Assembly (NCBI GenBank): GCA_028117185.1
Contig: JAOHHD010000005.1
Span: 3,594-67,593, forward strand
Direction of reading: 5' to 3'
Length of the DNA stretch: 64,000 bases
Origin: Luminiphilus sp.
Lineage (GTDB): Bacteria > Pseudomonadota > Gammaproteobacteria > Pseudomonadales > Halieaceae
A model generated the notes under the pieces. That model was not told where the DNA came from and did no database searches. It saw nothing but the letters and a program-made list of their open reading frames with translations. Shown here in pieces: positions 45,010-55,165 of this stretch. Numbering within the stretch: position 1 is the first letter of the stretch; each line of letters starts with the position of its first letter. A program made the position numbers and the translations under genes.

Positions 45010-46086
45010 TCAGCTGATCTTTTTCATCTCGGGGAGCCGGAAGTCCTGTAGTTCTTCCAGTTTGGGCTCATAAATACGAAGAATGTAGTTCCAGCCCTCA
45101 ACGGTTGGCAGATGGTTGTCGACGTCGCCACAATCGCCGAAGTGAGCATCAAACGAGCCATCTTCGTTCAAGTTCATATTGAACTCATTCAGAATGCCGT
45201 CTTCGCTGTAGATCCAACCGTCTGCGTCATAAATGGTGATTGAGAAAAATCCAGGGTCGTTAAAAGGCGGGGCGGAGTAGGAGGCCATGTAGCAGCCGTC
45301 GTTGTTGAATTTGGGAGAGCCTAAGTATTGCGCCTGTGCATCGGGTAAAAGACCCCAGCCGATGGCAGTGCCATAGATATGCATCTTGGGCACAATCGTG
45401 CCATGCGCGCCCTGCATGCCCATCAGTGTGCCCAGTTTGGTGCCCTCGGCTGTTTGCTCATCGCGCAACGCGACCAACTGCTCCATATCGTAATTGGGTC
45501 TCACGTGCGAGCCGTTGCCGCCCACTTCCAACTTGACGCCGGCGCGCAATGCGGCGATCGCGGCATCATCGTCGGGGTCGCTCTGATTGGCGCGGATGCG
45601 CATCGCTACCATCGCAAACTCCGTTTCACTGGTAATCTCATGGGTGCCCGGTGCGAGAAATACGTCATCAATGTAGTGGTCATTCTGGACCACCATGACT
45701 GACAGATAGCGGCCATTGGTCTCGGGGATGGTGATGGAGGCCCCCTGGGTTGTGTCGATGATGGCTGCGCTGTAGTAAGTGTCTCGATTCATTCTCACAA
45801 CGGTTTGATTGTCGAGATCAAACGCGCCGGTAGGGAAGTGAAAGAAGGTGTTCATCCCAACGAGCTTAGTAACGTTGTGGAACGCCAAGTCGCTCTCTGC
45901 GACCTCATAGTTCTCGAGTGTCACCGGAATCTTATCGCCCGTGTCGTCGGCGTGGAGGGCGGCGAGATTGGGTCCATCATCATTGGCGGTTGTCGGCGGC
46001 GCAGAGGCCTCTTCCGTTTTGGGTGAGCAGGCAACAGTCAGTGCGATGCCCAAACCCAGTGCAAAAGTAAAGAGCAGCTTGATCAT
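45010..46086 (-). CDS. DUF1254/DUF1214-type lipoprotein
   Basis: 358 residues from the ATG at 46086 (GGAG upstream). Signal L-L-F-T-F-A-L-G-L-G-I-A-L-T-V-A-C with lipobox Cys. The mature protein has the DUF1254 segment (M-N-R-D-T-Y-Y-S-A-A-I-I-D, G-R-Y-L-S-V-M-V-V-Q-N-D-H-Y) and a C-terminal DUF1214 part (F-F-S-I-T-I-Y-D-A-D-G-W-I-Y; P-T-V-E-G-W-N-Y-I-L-R-I-Y-E-P). The family's function is unknown. It stands alone before a long gene-free stretch. Confidence 0.85.
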   Translation of the reverse strand: MIKLLFTFALGLGIALTVACSPKTEEASAPPTTANDDGPNLAALHADDTGDKIPVTLENYEVAESDLAFHNVTKLVGMNTFFHFPTGAFDLDNQTVVRMNRDTYYSAAIIDTTQGASITIPETNGRYLSVMVVQNDHYIDDVFLAPGTHEITSETEFAMVAMRIRANQSDPDDDAAIAALRAGVKLEVGGNGSHVRPNYDMEQLVALRDEQTAEGTKLGTLMGMQGAHGTIVPKMHIYGTAIGWGLLPDAQAQYLGSPKFNNDGCYMASYSAPPFNDPGFFSITIYDADGWIYSEDGILNEFNMNLNEDGSFDAHFGDCGDVDNHLPTVEGWNYILRIYEPKLEELQDFRLPEMKKIS

Positions 46087-47365
46087 ATCGAATTCTCCGT
46101 AAATGGTCTCACTAGTGAGCGTCATAGTCGTATGCGAAAGCCGTATGCGAAAGCCTCTCATTTGCTTTACCGGCAGCTGCATCGCGGTTAGCTAACGACA
46201 CGCTACAGAAGTGACAGTCTCTGGCAATAGCATTTAATGCCACTTGCGAAAATGAATGACCGAGTAATGAGTCAGCCACCTTGTGTCAATCGTGCTGGAG
46301 AAACCTGCACGGTGCCGACATTGAGCAAATTGCCGAGGCATCAACGCAGTCGCTGAACGAGGATGCCGGCCATCGTGTCAGCCTTGTCGCGATAACCAAT
46401 ATGAGATGAGTTGCTATCCCGATATGAGCCACGTCATCACGTGATGATTTTTGCGGTACTAGGATGGGGCGGCACCACTAGACCAGCGTGCACATAGACC
46501 AGCGTGCACATAGACCGGCGTGCACAGGGAGCGAGTGAAGCTGGCACATTCTGCGAACCCCAGTATCTGACTGATTGATGTGGCGGTCAGGTCGGAGTCG
46601 CCCAGATAGGCTCGCGCAAGACGCCAATTCAACTTATCCAGCAGTTCGCCATGGGCGGTATTTTCGGTTGTTAGTGCACGGTATCGCGTGACTGGAGACT
46701 AATAAGCCGTTGCGCAAGGGCGATACCTAGTGGAGCGACTATGCGGTTGGATATTGCGGGCTCATTGATCTTGGGCTGAGCATTTTATGTCTTCGACTCC
46801 GCAAAACGTTTGCCTGACTACGCTTAACGGGTGTCCTTAAAGCAGCATTCACAGGCGCTCCGTTGCAGTCCCGCAGGCCTCGTTTGTTAGCGTTCGCTTT
46901 CAAGTGGGAGATTGCGCGCCGAAATAAACCAAAAAATGCCATCTAGACGGGCTCTGCAGCGACATCTGCGCATCAAAAAACGACACTTTTTGAGGGGTGG
47001 CGATTTTGCGCTTTTTTGCGTTTGCCATGCCCACAGAATCTCACAATAATGGCGCGCGCCGAGGGTATGACCACAAGGGTCTACTCGGGCAGCGCGCACA
47101 GGTGCCCCCGGCCTTTATTTCGGGAGGGCGCATTGTAGATGTATTGGCAATGGGAGGGTTAATAATGACACAGCAGTATCGGACTTGTGACAGTCGCGAC
47201 GGCCGCCCATCAGCTGACTTCATTGCCACGGTGCACATTGCTGGTCAGCAGAGATCGCTCAGGGAAAAGATCCATCAGGGATAGGCCCACACGCTCGCTA
47301 AATCGCCAGTTCAAGTTAATTAACATAGCCCTAGAAATCGACCTACTCCACTGGAGCACACGCAC
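46087..47365. other. 1.28 kb gene-free stretch
   Basis: The longest interval without a convincing gene in the window. Short open frames here lack ribosome sites and protein-like composition. It contains the 16-bp triple repeat at 46480-46527, no tRNA-like clover leaf that I could find, and the promoter of the fhs-fds operon at its right end. It might hold a decayed gene or a regulatory RNA, but nothing can be named. Confidence 0.5.
46480..46527. repeat. Three tandem copies of a 16-bp unit
   Basis: AGACCAGCGTGCACAT at 46480-46495 and 46496-46511, then a copy with two changes at 46512-46527. Each unit contains the palindrome GTGCAC, so the period places three palindromes 16 bp apart. Confidence 0.92.
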
Positions 47366-49051
47366 ATGGCATCGGATATTGAAATCGCTCAAGCGGCAAC
47401 CCCTCAACCTATTACACAGATCGCGGATAAGCTGCAGATACCCGATGAGGCGCTCGAGCCTTATGGCCGGATAAAGGGCAAGGTGAATTTAAATTGGTTG
47501 CTCGAGCAGCCAGTGCGCGAGAGCGCCAGGATGATTCTAGTGACAGCGGTCAGCCCAACGCCGGCAGGTGAAGGCAAGACCACCACCACGGTGGGGTTGG
47601 GCGATGCGCTGCGTCACATTGGCAAAGACGCTGTCATCTGCCTGCGTGAGCCCTCTCTCGGTCCTGTCTTTGGTATGAAGGGCGGTGCAGCGGGCGGTGG
47701 TTACGCGCAGGTGATTCCGATGGAGGATATTAACCTTCACTTCAATGGTGATCTGCACGCCATCGGGGTGGCTAACAATTTACTGGCCGCGTTACTCGAC
47801 AATCATGTGCACCACGGCAACGCGTTGGGTATTGATGTTCGCCGGGTCACGTGGAAGCGGGTGCTCGACATGAATGATCGAGCGCTGCGAGACATTACCG
47901 TCTCACTGGGCGGACCGGGCAACGGCTACCCTCGACAGGATGGTTTTGACATTGTGGTGGCTTCCGAAATCATGGCGATCTTTTGTCTGGCAACTGATCT
48001 TGATGACCTGAAAGAACGGCTAGGTCGCATTGTTGTCGGCTACACACGCGAGCGTGAGCCGATTACGGCACAAGATCTCAAGGCAGCAGGCGCCCTGACC
48101 GCGATTCTGAAAGACGCGCTGTCGCCGAACTTAGTGCAAACCCTAGAGGGCACGCCAGCCTTTGTTCACGGAGGGCCTTTTGCCAACATTGCACACGGTT
48201 GCAACACCGTGATCGCCACCATGGCGGGGCTGCGTCTGGCCGATTATGTTGTCACCGAGGCGGGATTTGGTGCTGACCTGGGGGCTGAAAAGTTTATTGA
48301 CATCAAATGTCGATCGGCGGGTATCCGTCCCTCGGCAGGTGTCTTGGTGGCGACGATTCGGGCGCTTAAATTCCACGGTGGTGTTGCCAGAGAAAATCTG
48401 ACAGATGAAAACCTGTCGGCGCTGCAGGCTGGTCTGGCGAACCTTGATCGCCATATCAGTAATCTACGGGACAATTATGGCGTTCCTGTGGTTGTCTCCA
48501 TTAACCAGTTTGTCAGCGATACGCAGGCTGAGGTGGACCTTGTGATGGACCACTGTAAGGCGCTAGGCGTGCAAGTGGCACTGTCCAGCCACTGGGCCAA
48601 TGGCGGTGCAGGTGCCACTGAGCTGGCGCACATGGTCGCAGCATTGTGTGAAGGTGATAGCACGCCGGCCAATTCGCCGCACGCGTCTTTCGTCTATCCC
48701 AATGAAGCCTCGCTCTGGGAAAAAATAGAGTTGGTGGCGACGAAGATCTACGGCGCCGCAGAAATTACCGGCAGCTCCAAAGTGCGTGATCGTTTGAAAG
48801 AGCTGAGCGATGGCGGCTATGGCCATTTGCCCGTTTGCATTGCGAAAACGCCTTACTCTTTTTCGACTGATCCTGCACTCAAGGGGGCTCCCTCGCAGCA
48901 TGTTATGGACATACGAGAGGTGCGGCTGTCAGTCGGTGCCGGATTCGTTGTCGCCATTTGCGGTGACGTCATGACCATGCCAGGTTTGCCAAAGGTACCT
49001 GCTAGCGAGCAGATCGACGTGGTTAATGGACAGGTGGTAGGCCTCTTTTAG
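47366..49051 (+). CDS. fhs: Formate-tetrahydrofolate ligase
   Basis: The enzyme joins formate, ATP and tetrahydrofolate to 10-formyl-THF, or runs in reverse to give formate and ATP. The 561-residue protein (family about 555-560) carries the P-loop T65-P-A-G-E-G-K-T72, the [20 protein letters not shown] segment and [17 protein letters not shown] lies ten bases before the ATG. It heads an operon in which fdhD begins on its stop codon, followed by formate dehydrogenase genes; this favours the reverse, catabolic direction. Confidence 0.97.
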   Translation: MASDIEIAQAATPQPITQIADKLQIPDEALEPYGRIKGKVNLNWLLEQPVRESARMILVTAVSPTPAGEGKTTTTVGLGDALRHIGKDAVICLREPSLGPVFGMKGGAAGGGYAQVIPMEDINLHFNGDLHAIGVANNLLAALLDNHVHHGNALGIDVRRVTWKRVLDMNDRALRDITVSLGGPGNGYPRQDGFDIVVASEIMAIFCLATDLDDLKERLGRIVVGYTREREPITAQDLKAAGALTAILKDALSPNLVQTLEGTPAFVHGGPFANIAHGCNTVIATMAGLRLADYVVTEAGFGADLGAEKFIDIKCRSAGIRPSAGVLVATIRALKFHGGVARENLTDENLSALQAGLANLDRHISNLRDNYGVPVVVSINQFVSDTQAEVDLVMDHCKALGVQVALSSHWANGGAGATELAHMVAALCEGDSTPANSPHASFVYPNEASLWEKIELVATKIYGAAEITGSSKVRDRLKELSDGGYGHLPVCIAKTPYSFSTDPALKGAPSQHVMDIREVRLSVGAGFVVAICGDVMTMPGLPKVPASEQIDVVNGQVVGLF

Positions 49052-49887
49052 TGGTGCTCCACGCGACGGATCAAAGACCGGTTCGGCGCGTGAGCGCTGT
49101 AACGGCCGCCGGCGCACAATCTGAAGAAGCGTTCGATCCGGTTGTGGTAGAGGCGCCTTTATCCGTCATGGTGAACGGGGAGGCGGTGGCTACCACAATG
49201 CGAACACCGGGGCACGATGAAGAGCTGGCGGTTGGTTGGCTCGCCAGTGAGACAGACCTGACCGCCCGCAGTGATCTGCTCGCGGTTGAGCGGATGGGTG
49301 CTGCCGCGGCGGGCGCCGTTGATGCGACAGCGGTTGATACGGTGTCGCTGTCGCTGATTGAGACAGTGGTATCGCCAAGACCGCGCGCCTATCTGACGTC
49401 GAGTTCTTGTGGGATCTGCAGCGCGGAGGTCATTGAAACGACCCCCGCACCGCGGGCGCCGCTTCACACGCAAGGCTGGCAGCTCACGCCGCAGCAGGCG
49501 CATCAGCTGGTTGCTGCAATGCGGACAGAGCAGAAAATGTTTGATTTGACGGGCGCGTTGCATGCAGCGGCCCTCGTCTCACCCAGTAAGGCGGTAGTAG
49601 TGGTACGAGAAGACGTAGGGCGCCATAATGCGGTCGATAAGGTGATTGGCAGCGCCTTCTTGGCAGGCCAATATCCGCTCACTGATCATCTACTTGTGGT
49701 GAGTGGGCGGGTGTCTTACGAGATCGTGGCGAAAGCCTTACGAGCCTGTGTAGCAGGGATTGTTGCGGTGTCGGGGCCGACCACGCTGGCTGTTGATCTG
49801 GCGCGAGCACATGGGCTGGTGCTGTTGGGGTTTACCCGGGATGACCGGTTAAATGTGTATGCTGGGGGAGATTGCGTCGCGTCATGA
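49051..49887 (+). CDS. fdhD: FdhD, sulfurtransferase for formate dehydrogenase maturation
   Basis: FdhD carries sulfur from a cysteine desulfurase to the molybdenum cofactor, needed for active formate dehydrogenase. The 278-residue protein has the active C120-G-I-C123 (S-S-S-C-G-I-C-S) and the V-V-V-R-E-D-V-G-R-H-N-A-V-D-K core. It starts with GTG inside the fhs stop (TAGTG); a second GTG follows at once. Overlap at both ends shows translational coupling. In other bacteria this gene is called fdsC when it lies in an fds operon. Confidence 0.94.
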   Translation: MVLHATDQRPVRRVSAVTAAGAQSEEAFDPVVVEAPLSVMVNGEAVATTMRTPGHDEELAVGWLASETDLTARSDLLAVERMGAAAAGAVDATAVDTVSLSLIETVVSPRPRAYLTSSSCGICSAEVIETTPAPRAPLHTQGWQLTPQQAHQLVAAMRTEQKMFDLTGALHAAALVSPSKAVVVVREDVGRHNAVDKVIGSAFLAGQYPLTDHLLVVSGRVSYEIVAKALRACVAGIVAVSGPTTLAVDLARAHGLVLLGFTRDDRLNVYAGGDCVAS

Positions 49888-50375
49888 GTATCACAGGCCA
49901 CACTGAATGGAATGCCAAGGAAGCTGCAGCCGTGATTGCGCCGATTGTCGCGGCGGAGTCGGGTCCGGTCTTGCTGTGTTTGCAAGCCGTGCAGGCACAC
50001 TTTGGCTATGTCTATGGCGATGCGATTGCGCTGATCGCTGACGCCTGCAATGTGTCTCGCGCCGATGTCCATGGCGTCTTCACTTTCTACGCTGATCTGC
50101 GTGAGGCCCCGCCACCTGCCGTACCGGTGCGTCTTTGTGCAGCCGAAGCCTGCCAAGCGGTTGGGGCACGCGCGCTAAAGGCGGAATGGTCTGCCGCCTG
50201 CGAGGCTAACCCCGAATTGGCGACGCTCACGGGCGTTGATGAGCCTATTTTTTGCTTAGGTAACTGTGCATTAGGGCCCGCAGCGATGGTGGATGGCGAG
50301 CTCATTGGTTGCGCAGATGTAGCGCGCCTGTTTGAGGCCGTCGATGCAGCACAAGTGCGAGAGAGGCAGCTATGA
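49884..50375 (+). CDS. fdsG: NAD-dependent formate dehydrogenase gamma subunit (NuoE-like)
   Basis: A 163-residue thioredoxin-like 2Fe-2S protein, homologous to complex I NuoE. The cluster ligands are C85, C90, C124 and C128 (R-L-C-A-A-E-A-C; F-C-L-G-N-C-A-L-G-P). It passes electrons near FMN in the diaphorase part of the soluble FdsGBAD complex. Start ATG at 49884 overlaps the fdhD stop by four bases (ATGA), and its own stop overlaps fdsB in the same way. Confidence 0.93.
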   Translation: MSITGHTEWNAKEAAAVIAPIVAAESGPVLLCLQAVQAHFGYVYGDAIALIADACNVSRADVHGVFTFYADLREAPPPAVPVRLCAAEACQAVGARALKAEWSAACEANPELATLTGVDEPIFCLGNCALGPAAMVDGELIGCADVARLFEAVDAAQVRERQL

Positions 50376-51925
50376 GTATTTGGTTCGTACCGCGTGATGC
50401 AGCAGCCCGATCTATGGGCGCTGATGCGGTTGCGGCTGCACTCACCGCTCGCGGTGAAACGGTGGTTCGTAATGGTAGCCGTGGCATGTTGTGGATGGAG
50501 CCCCTTGTTGAGCGCGCTGAGACGCGTGACGGTATACGAGTCGGTTGGTGCAATGTGACGGCGGCGCAGATCGAGCGAGCCCTGCCCTCAGAGGACAGTG
50601 AGTACTTTGTGGGTCCGGTTGAAGAGATTGATTACCTTGCTCGGCAAAATCGCTGGATCTATGAGCGTGTTGGTGTCACTGACCCCTTGGATCCAGATGA
50701 TTATCTCCGTCACGGGGGTTTAATCGGACTGCAAAACGCGCTTTCTGTGAGCGGCGATGCCGTCGTCGATATGATCACTGCCTCGGGTTTGCGCGGCCGC
50801 GGTGGAGCGGGATTCCCAGCCGGCATTAAGTGGCGCACGGTAGCCGATCAGTCGGCGCAGCCCCATGCGGGCGAGTCGCGTGACGCGACACCCCACAAGT
50901 ATATTTGTGTCAATGCTGATGAGGGCGATAGCGGGACCTTCGCTGACCGCATGTTGATGGAAGGTGATCCTTTTTGTTTGTTGGAGGGGATGACGATTGC
51001 GGCGCATGCGGTGGGCGCCGATCGAGGTTTGATCTATCTTCGATCAGAATATCCAGACGCTATCGCAACGTTGCAGGCAGCGATCGAGATTGCCCGGGAG
51101 CGCAACTGGTTGGGTGACGATATTCTCGGCGCAAAGGTCGCCTTCGATGTCGAGATTCGGATCGGTGCGGGATCGTACGTGTGTGGAGAAGAAACTGCCA
51201 TGCTCGAGAGCCTTGAAGGGCGCCGCGGCGTGGTTCGTGCCAAGCCACCACTGCCTGCAATCAAGGGTTTGTTTGGCACGCCGACGGTCATTAACAATGT
51301 ATTGACGATCGCCAGTGTGCCCTCCATTTTGGCGCGCGGTGCAGAGGCTTATGCCGCACTGGGGAAAGAGCGCTCCCTCGGAACACAGGTATTTCAGTTG
51401 GCGGGCAATATCGCCCACGGCGGCATTGTTGAGACTGCGTTTGGTATTACAGCACGAGCGTTAGTCAGTGATTTTGGCGGCGGGACTCGCTCGGGCAGAC
51501 CGGTCAGGGCTGTCCAGCTAGGTGGCCCCCTTGGTGCTTACCTGCCGGATGACAAGCTCGATGTGGCGATGACTTATGAGGCATTGGCTGCTGCGGGAGG
51601 CATGATTGGTCACGGCGGGATTGTCGTGTTTGACGAGACGGTGAACATGGCTGAGCAGGCGCGTTTTGCGATGGATTTCTGCGTAGAAGAATCCTGTGGC
51701 AAGTGCACGCCCTGTCGAATAGGGGCAGTCAGGGGTGTTGAGACCATTGACAAGATTCGCGCTGGGAAGGACGTCGCAGGTAACACGGCGCTGCTGCGCG
51801 ATTTGTGCGACGTGATGACGCAGGGCTCTCTGTGCGCCATGGGCGGCTTGACGCCCAATCCAGTCCTCAGCGCGATCAATCAATTTCCGGAAGATTTTCA
51901 ATCACCCGTGATTGCCACGGGTTGA
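50372..51925 (+). CDS. fdsB: NAD-dependent formate dehydrogenase beta subunit (NuoF-like)
   Basis: The 517-residue diaphorase subunit reduces NAD+ with electrons from formate. An N-terminal thioredoxin-like domain without cluster cysteines (1-75) is followed by the NuoF fold: FMN/NADH site G142-R-G-G-A-G-F-P-A-G (R-G-R-G-G-A-G-F), A-D-E-G-D-S-G, G-A-G-S-Y-V-C-G-E-E-T-A, and the 4Fe-4S ligands C442-x2-C445-x2-C448 and C488. This N-terminal fusion is typical of FdsB and HoxF. Confidence 0.95.
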   Translation: MSIWFVPRDAAARSMGADAVAAALTARGETVVRNGSRGMLWMEPLVERAETRDGIRVGWCNVTAAQIERALPSEDSEYFVGPVEEIDYLARQNRWIYERVGVTDPLDPDDYLRHGGLIGLQNALSVSGDAVVDMITASGLRGRGGAGFPAGIKWRTVADQSAQPHAGESRDATPHKYICVNADEGDSGTFADRMLMEGDPFCLLEGMTIAAHAVGADRGLIYLRSEYPDAIATLQAAIEIARERNWLGDDILGAKVAFDVEIRIGAGSYVCGEETAMLESLEGRRGVVRAKPPLPAIKGLFGTPTVINNVLTIASVPSILARGAEAYAALGKERSLGTQVFQLAGNIAHGGIVETAFGITARALVSDFGGGTRSGRPVRAVQLGGPLGAYLPDDKLDVAMTYEALAAAGGMIGHGGIVVFDETVNMAEQARFAMDFCVEESCGKCTPCRIGAVRGVETIDKIRAGKDVAGNTALLRDLCDVMTQGSLCAMGGLTPNPVLSAINQFPEDFQSPVIATG

Positions 51926-51935
51926 GGGTGATGCA

Positions 51936-54743
51936 ATGAATATGGTTCAGCAATTTGACCCCGCTCAGCTCGATCTGTCGCAGGATTATGGTACGCCTGC
52001 ACTGCATTCTGAGGTCGCAGTCACTGTTCACATTGACGGTATGCCCGTTACTGTGCCCGAGGGGACCTCAGTGATGCGCGCGGCCGCCATCGCCGGCGCC
52101 AACATACCTAAGCTATGTGCCACCGATAATGTTGAAGCCTTTGGTTCCTGCCGGTTGTGCTTGGTCGAGATCGAAGGACGCAATGGCACCCCTGCTTCCT
52201 GCACGACGCCCTGCCAAGAAGGTATGTCGGTCAAGACGCAAACTCCTCGCCTCGACAAATTACGAAAAGGAGTGATGGAACTCTATATTTCAGATCACCC
52301 GTTGGACTGTTTAACCTGCCCGGCTAATGGTGACTGCGAACTGCAGGATATGGCCGGTGCAGTCGGGCTACGTGATGTTCGTTACGGTATGGAAGGAGCG
52401 AATCATCTCGAGGGTGTTAAGGATGAGTCCAATCCCTACTTCACCTTTGATACCAGTAAGTGCATCGTTTGTAGTCGATGTGTTCGTGCGTGTTCAGAGG
52501 TGCAAGGTACGTTTGCTCTGACCATCGCAGGTCGCGGATTTGGCTCGCGCGTATCACCGAGCGAGCAGCAACCCTTTTTAGAGAGCGAGTGTGTGTCTTG
52601 TGGCGCTTGCGTTCAGGCTTGTCCTACGGCCACGCTGCAAGAGAAGAGCGTTATTGAGCTGGGTGTGCCCAGTCGCAAGGTCAAAACCACCTGCGCTTAC
52701 TGTGGTGTGGGGTGTTCGTTTGTTGCCGAGTTGCGTGGTGATGAAGTGGTGCGCATGGTGCCGGATAAGCAAGGCGGCGCCAATGCCGGGCACTCTTGTG
52801 TGAAAGGGCGATTCGCTTGGGGCTATGCGCAGCATCAAGATCGCATTACCACACCGATGATTCGCGACAGCATCGACGCAGCGTGGCAAGAGGTCAGTTG
52901 GGAGGAGGCGATTGGTTTCGCTGCGGATCGTTTTAATGCCATCAAGGCCAGCCACGGCGTTGATGCCATCGGGGGGATCACGTCCTCGCGCTGCACGAAT
53001 GAAGAAGTCTATGTGGTGCAGAAAATGGTCCGCGCCGCATTCGGCACCAACAACGTCGACACTTGTGCACGCGTGTGCCACTCACCCACTGGCTATGGCC
53101 TAAAACAGACCTTCGGCACCAGTGCGGGCACGCAAGACTTTGCATCAGTGCAGCACGCCGACGTGATGATGGTGATTGGTGCCAACCCCACCGACGCGCA
53201 CCCAGTATTTGGCTCGCGGATGAAGCGTAGGCTGCGAGAGGGCGCAGATCTTATTGTGATTGATCCCCGCTCCATTGACCTTGTTCGTTCGCCTCACGTG
53301 AGTGCGGAGCATCATTTACAGCTATTACCCGGCACTAATGTGGCCGTTCTCAACGCGATTTCCCACGTGGTGGCTAGCGAAGGATTAATCGATGAGGCTT
53401 TTGTTGCTGAGCGTTGCGATCGTGCATCGTTTAAAGCCTGGGAAGATTTTATCCGTCTACCTGAAAACAGCCCCGAAGCGTTGGAGGCTGTTACCGGCGT
53501 CCCTGCAGCAACCCTGCGTGCGGCAGCGCGGACGTTCGCGACGGCTAACAATGGCGCTATTTATTACGGATTGGGCGTCACTGAACACTCTCAAGGTTCA
53601 ACGATGGTCATGGCCATGGCGAATTTGGCGATGGCGACGGGCAATATTGGCCGGCTGGGTGTGGGAGTGAATCCGCTCCGTGGCCAAAACAATGTTCAGG
53701 GTTCCTGCGATATGGGATCTTTTCCCCATGAGTTTGTCGGGTATCGCCATGTGTCTGATGACACGGTCCGCGAGCAGTTTTCACAGATTTGGGGTGTCGA
53801 ACTGCGCGAAGATCCCGGTATGCGAATACCCAATATGCTCGATTCTGCGGTGAGTGGAGGGTTCAAGGGGCTCTATATTCAGGGCGAAGATATTGCCCAA
53901 TCTGATCCCAATACGCAGCATGTTGCGGCAGCGCTCACTGCTATGGATTGCGTCATCGTGCAGGATTTGTTTTTGAACGAGACCGCACAGTTTGCGCATG
54001 TGTTCCTCCCCGGTACGTCATTCCTCGAAAAAGACGGGACCTTTACCAACGCTGAGCGGCGTATTAATCGTGTGCGCCCCGTGATGACTTCTCGAACAGG
54101 ACGTTCAGAGTGGGAGGCAACGTGTGCGCTGAGCGAGGCGATGGGCTATCCCATGCCCTACGACAGCGCGGCAGAGATTATGGATGAGATTGCCGAACTG
54201 ACGCCCACGTTTGCCGGCGTCTCCTTTGACCTGCTGGATAAATTAGGCAGCGTGCAATGGCCCTGTAACGAGCAGGCACCCACCGGAACCCCGATCATGC
54301 ATAAGGATCGATTTGTGCGCGGTGAGGGGCAGTTTATGACCACCCCATATGTGCCCACTGATGAGCGATCGACACGCAAGTTTCCGCTTTTGTTAACGAC
54401 CGGGCGGATTCTGAGTCAATACAATGTCGGTGCACAAACGCGGAGAACCGAGAATATCGTCTGGCATTCTGAGGATCTGCTGGATATTCACGAAGCGGAT
54501 GCTGAGGCCCGTGGCGTGAAAGAGGGCGATTGGGTAGAGATTGCCAGTCGAGCTGGGCAAACCAAAATGCGTGTGCGCATCAGTGACGATATTCCCGCAG
54601 GCGTGGTGTATACCACCTTCCATCATCCGGTGAGCGGGACAAATGTGATTACCACGGACAATTCGGATTGGGCGACCAACTGCCCAGAATATAAAGTGAC
54701 CGCGGTGCAAATTCGGCCGGTGTCTGCACCAGCGTCAGCGTGA
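51936..54743 (+). CDS. fdsA: NAD-dependent formate dehydrogenase catalytic (alpha) subunit, molybdenum, cysteine type
   Basis: It oxidises formate to CO2 at a bis-MGD molybdenum centre. From the ATG at 51936 it has 935 residues. Seen in order: 2Fe-2S (C61, C72, C75, C89); His-Cys 4Fe-4S (H121, C125, C128, C134); two ferredoxin-type 4Fe-4S clusters (C176/C179/C182/C186 and C219/C222/C225/C229); the 4Fe-4S next to Mo (C253, C256, C260, C288); and the active-site C381-H382 (R-V-C-H-S). The Mo ligand is cysteine, so no selenocysteine. This is the full iron-sulfur chain of FdsA/FdhF-type soluble enzymes, which are oxygen tolerant and NAD-linked, fitting an aerobe. Confidence 0.97.
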   Translation: MNMVQQFDPAQLDLSQDYGTPALHSEVAVTVHIDGMPVTVPEGTSVMRAAAIAGANIPKLCATDNVEAFGSCRLCLVEIEGRNGTPASCTTPCQEGMSVKTQTPRLDKLRKGVMELYISDHPLDCLTCPANGDCELQDMAGAVGLRDVRYGMEGANHLEGVKDESNPYFTFDTSKCIVCSRCVRACSEVQGTFALTIAGRGFGSRVSPSEQQPFLESECVSCGACVQACPTATLQEKSVIELGVPSRKVKTTCAYCGVGCSFVAELRGDEVVRMVPDKQGGANAGHSCVKGRFAWGYAQHQDRITTPMIRDSIDAAWQEVSWEEAIGFAADRFNAIKASHGVDAIGGITSSRCTNEEVYVVQKMVRAAFGTNNVDTCARVCHSPTGYGLKQTFGTSAGTQDFASVQHADVMMVIGANPTDAHPVFGSRMKRRLREGADLIVIDPRSIDLVRSPHVSAEHHLQLLPGTNVAVLNAISHVVASEGLIDEAFVAERCDRASFKAWEDFIRLPENSPEALEAVTGVPAATLRAAARTFATANNGAIYYGLGVTEHSQGSTMVMAMANLAMATGNIGRLGVGVNPLRGQNNVQGSCDMGSFPHEFVGYRHVSDDTVREQFSQIWGVELREDPGMRIPNMLDSAVSGGFKGLYIQGEDIAQSDPNTQHVAAALTAMDCVIVQDLFLNETAQFAHVFLPGTSFLEKDGTFTNAERRINRVRPVMTSRTGRSEWEATCALSEAMGYPMPYDSAAEIMDEIAELTPTFAGVSFDLLDKLGSVQWPCNEQAPTGTPIMHKDRFVRGEGQFMTTPYVPTDERSTRKFPLLLTTGRILSQYNVGAQTRRTENIVWHSEDLLDIHEADAEARGVKEGDWVEIASRAGQTKMRVRISDDIPAGVVYTTFHHPVSGTNVITTDNSDWATNCPEYKVTAVQIRPVSAPASA

Positions 54744-54750
54744 ACCAGTG

Positions 54751-54954
54751 ATGGAATATCATCAAGAACACTTGGTCAGGATGGCGAATCAAATTGCCGG
54801 TGGCGTGCCCTCACGCGAGGATGTGGCGGGGCAAGTGAGCCATCATATGCGTCAATTTTGGACGCCTGTGATGCTCAAAGAGCTGTCGAATATTGCCGCC
54901 GACAAGCCTGATTGTGTCGATGCAGCGGTGCATGCAGCGCTAGCGGCGCTCTAG
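54751..54954 (+). CDS. fdsD: Formate dehydrogenase delta subunit
   Basis: A 67-residue protein with the FdsD pattern: L-V-R-M-A-N-Q-I-A near the start, then H-M-R-Q-F-W-T-P-V-M and an Ala-rich helix (D-A-A-V-H-A-A-L-A-A-L). FdsD is a small subunit needed for assembly or stability of FdsGBA. It starts 7 bp after the fdsA stop and ends the operon. A GTG one codon earlier is possible. Confidence 0.9.
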   Translation: MEYHQEHLVRMANQIAGGVPSREDVAGQVSHHMRQFWTPVMLKELSNIAADKPDCVDAAVHAALAAL

Positions 54955-54958
54955 CGGA

Positions 54959-54984
54959 AAAAGCGCGTTGAGCGTGACGCTTTT
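54959..54984 (+). terminator. Possible terminator after fdsD
   Basis: AAAAGCG (54959-54965) and CGCTTTT (54978-54984) can form a 7-bp stem with a 12-base loop, just after the fdsD stop, ending in four T. Weak, since the stem is A/U-rich. Confidence 0.4.
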
Positions 54985-55165
54985 GGTCACACGTGTGTCG
55001 GATTTGAGATAGCGCCGTCAGCAAAGAAAGCGCCCAATGCGCAACAGTACTCAGAGAGGATGGAGCATCTCGAGTAGGATGAAAAACAAGTTAAAAATGG
55101 CGACTTCCGTGATCTGTTAGCGCCATTTCACGCGAACATCATTAGCACAGAGCACAGGAGATCTT

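Noticed and set aside
46087..47365. tRNA or small-RNA gene in the long gap
   Set aside because: I looked for clover-leaf arms and CCA-type ends and found none convincing.
51936..54743. Possible selenocysteine in the formate dehydrogenase alpha subunit
   Set aside because: The active-site position reads as a cysteine codon (C381) and the frame has no internal TGA.
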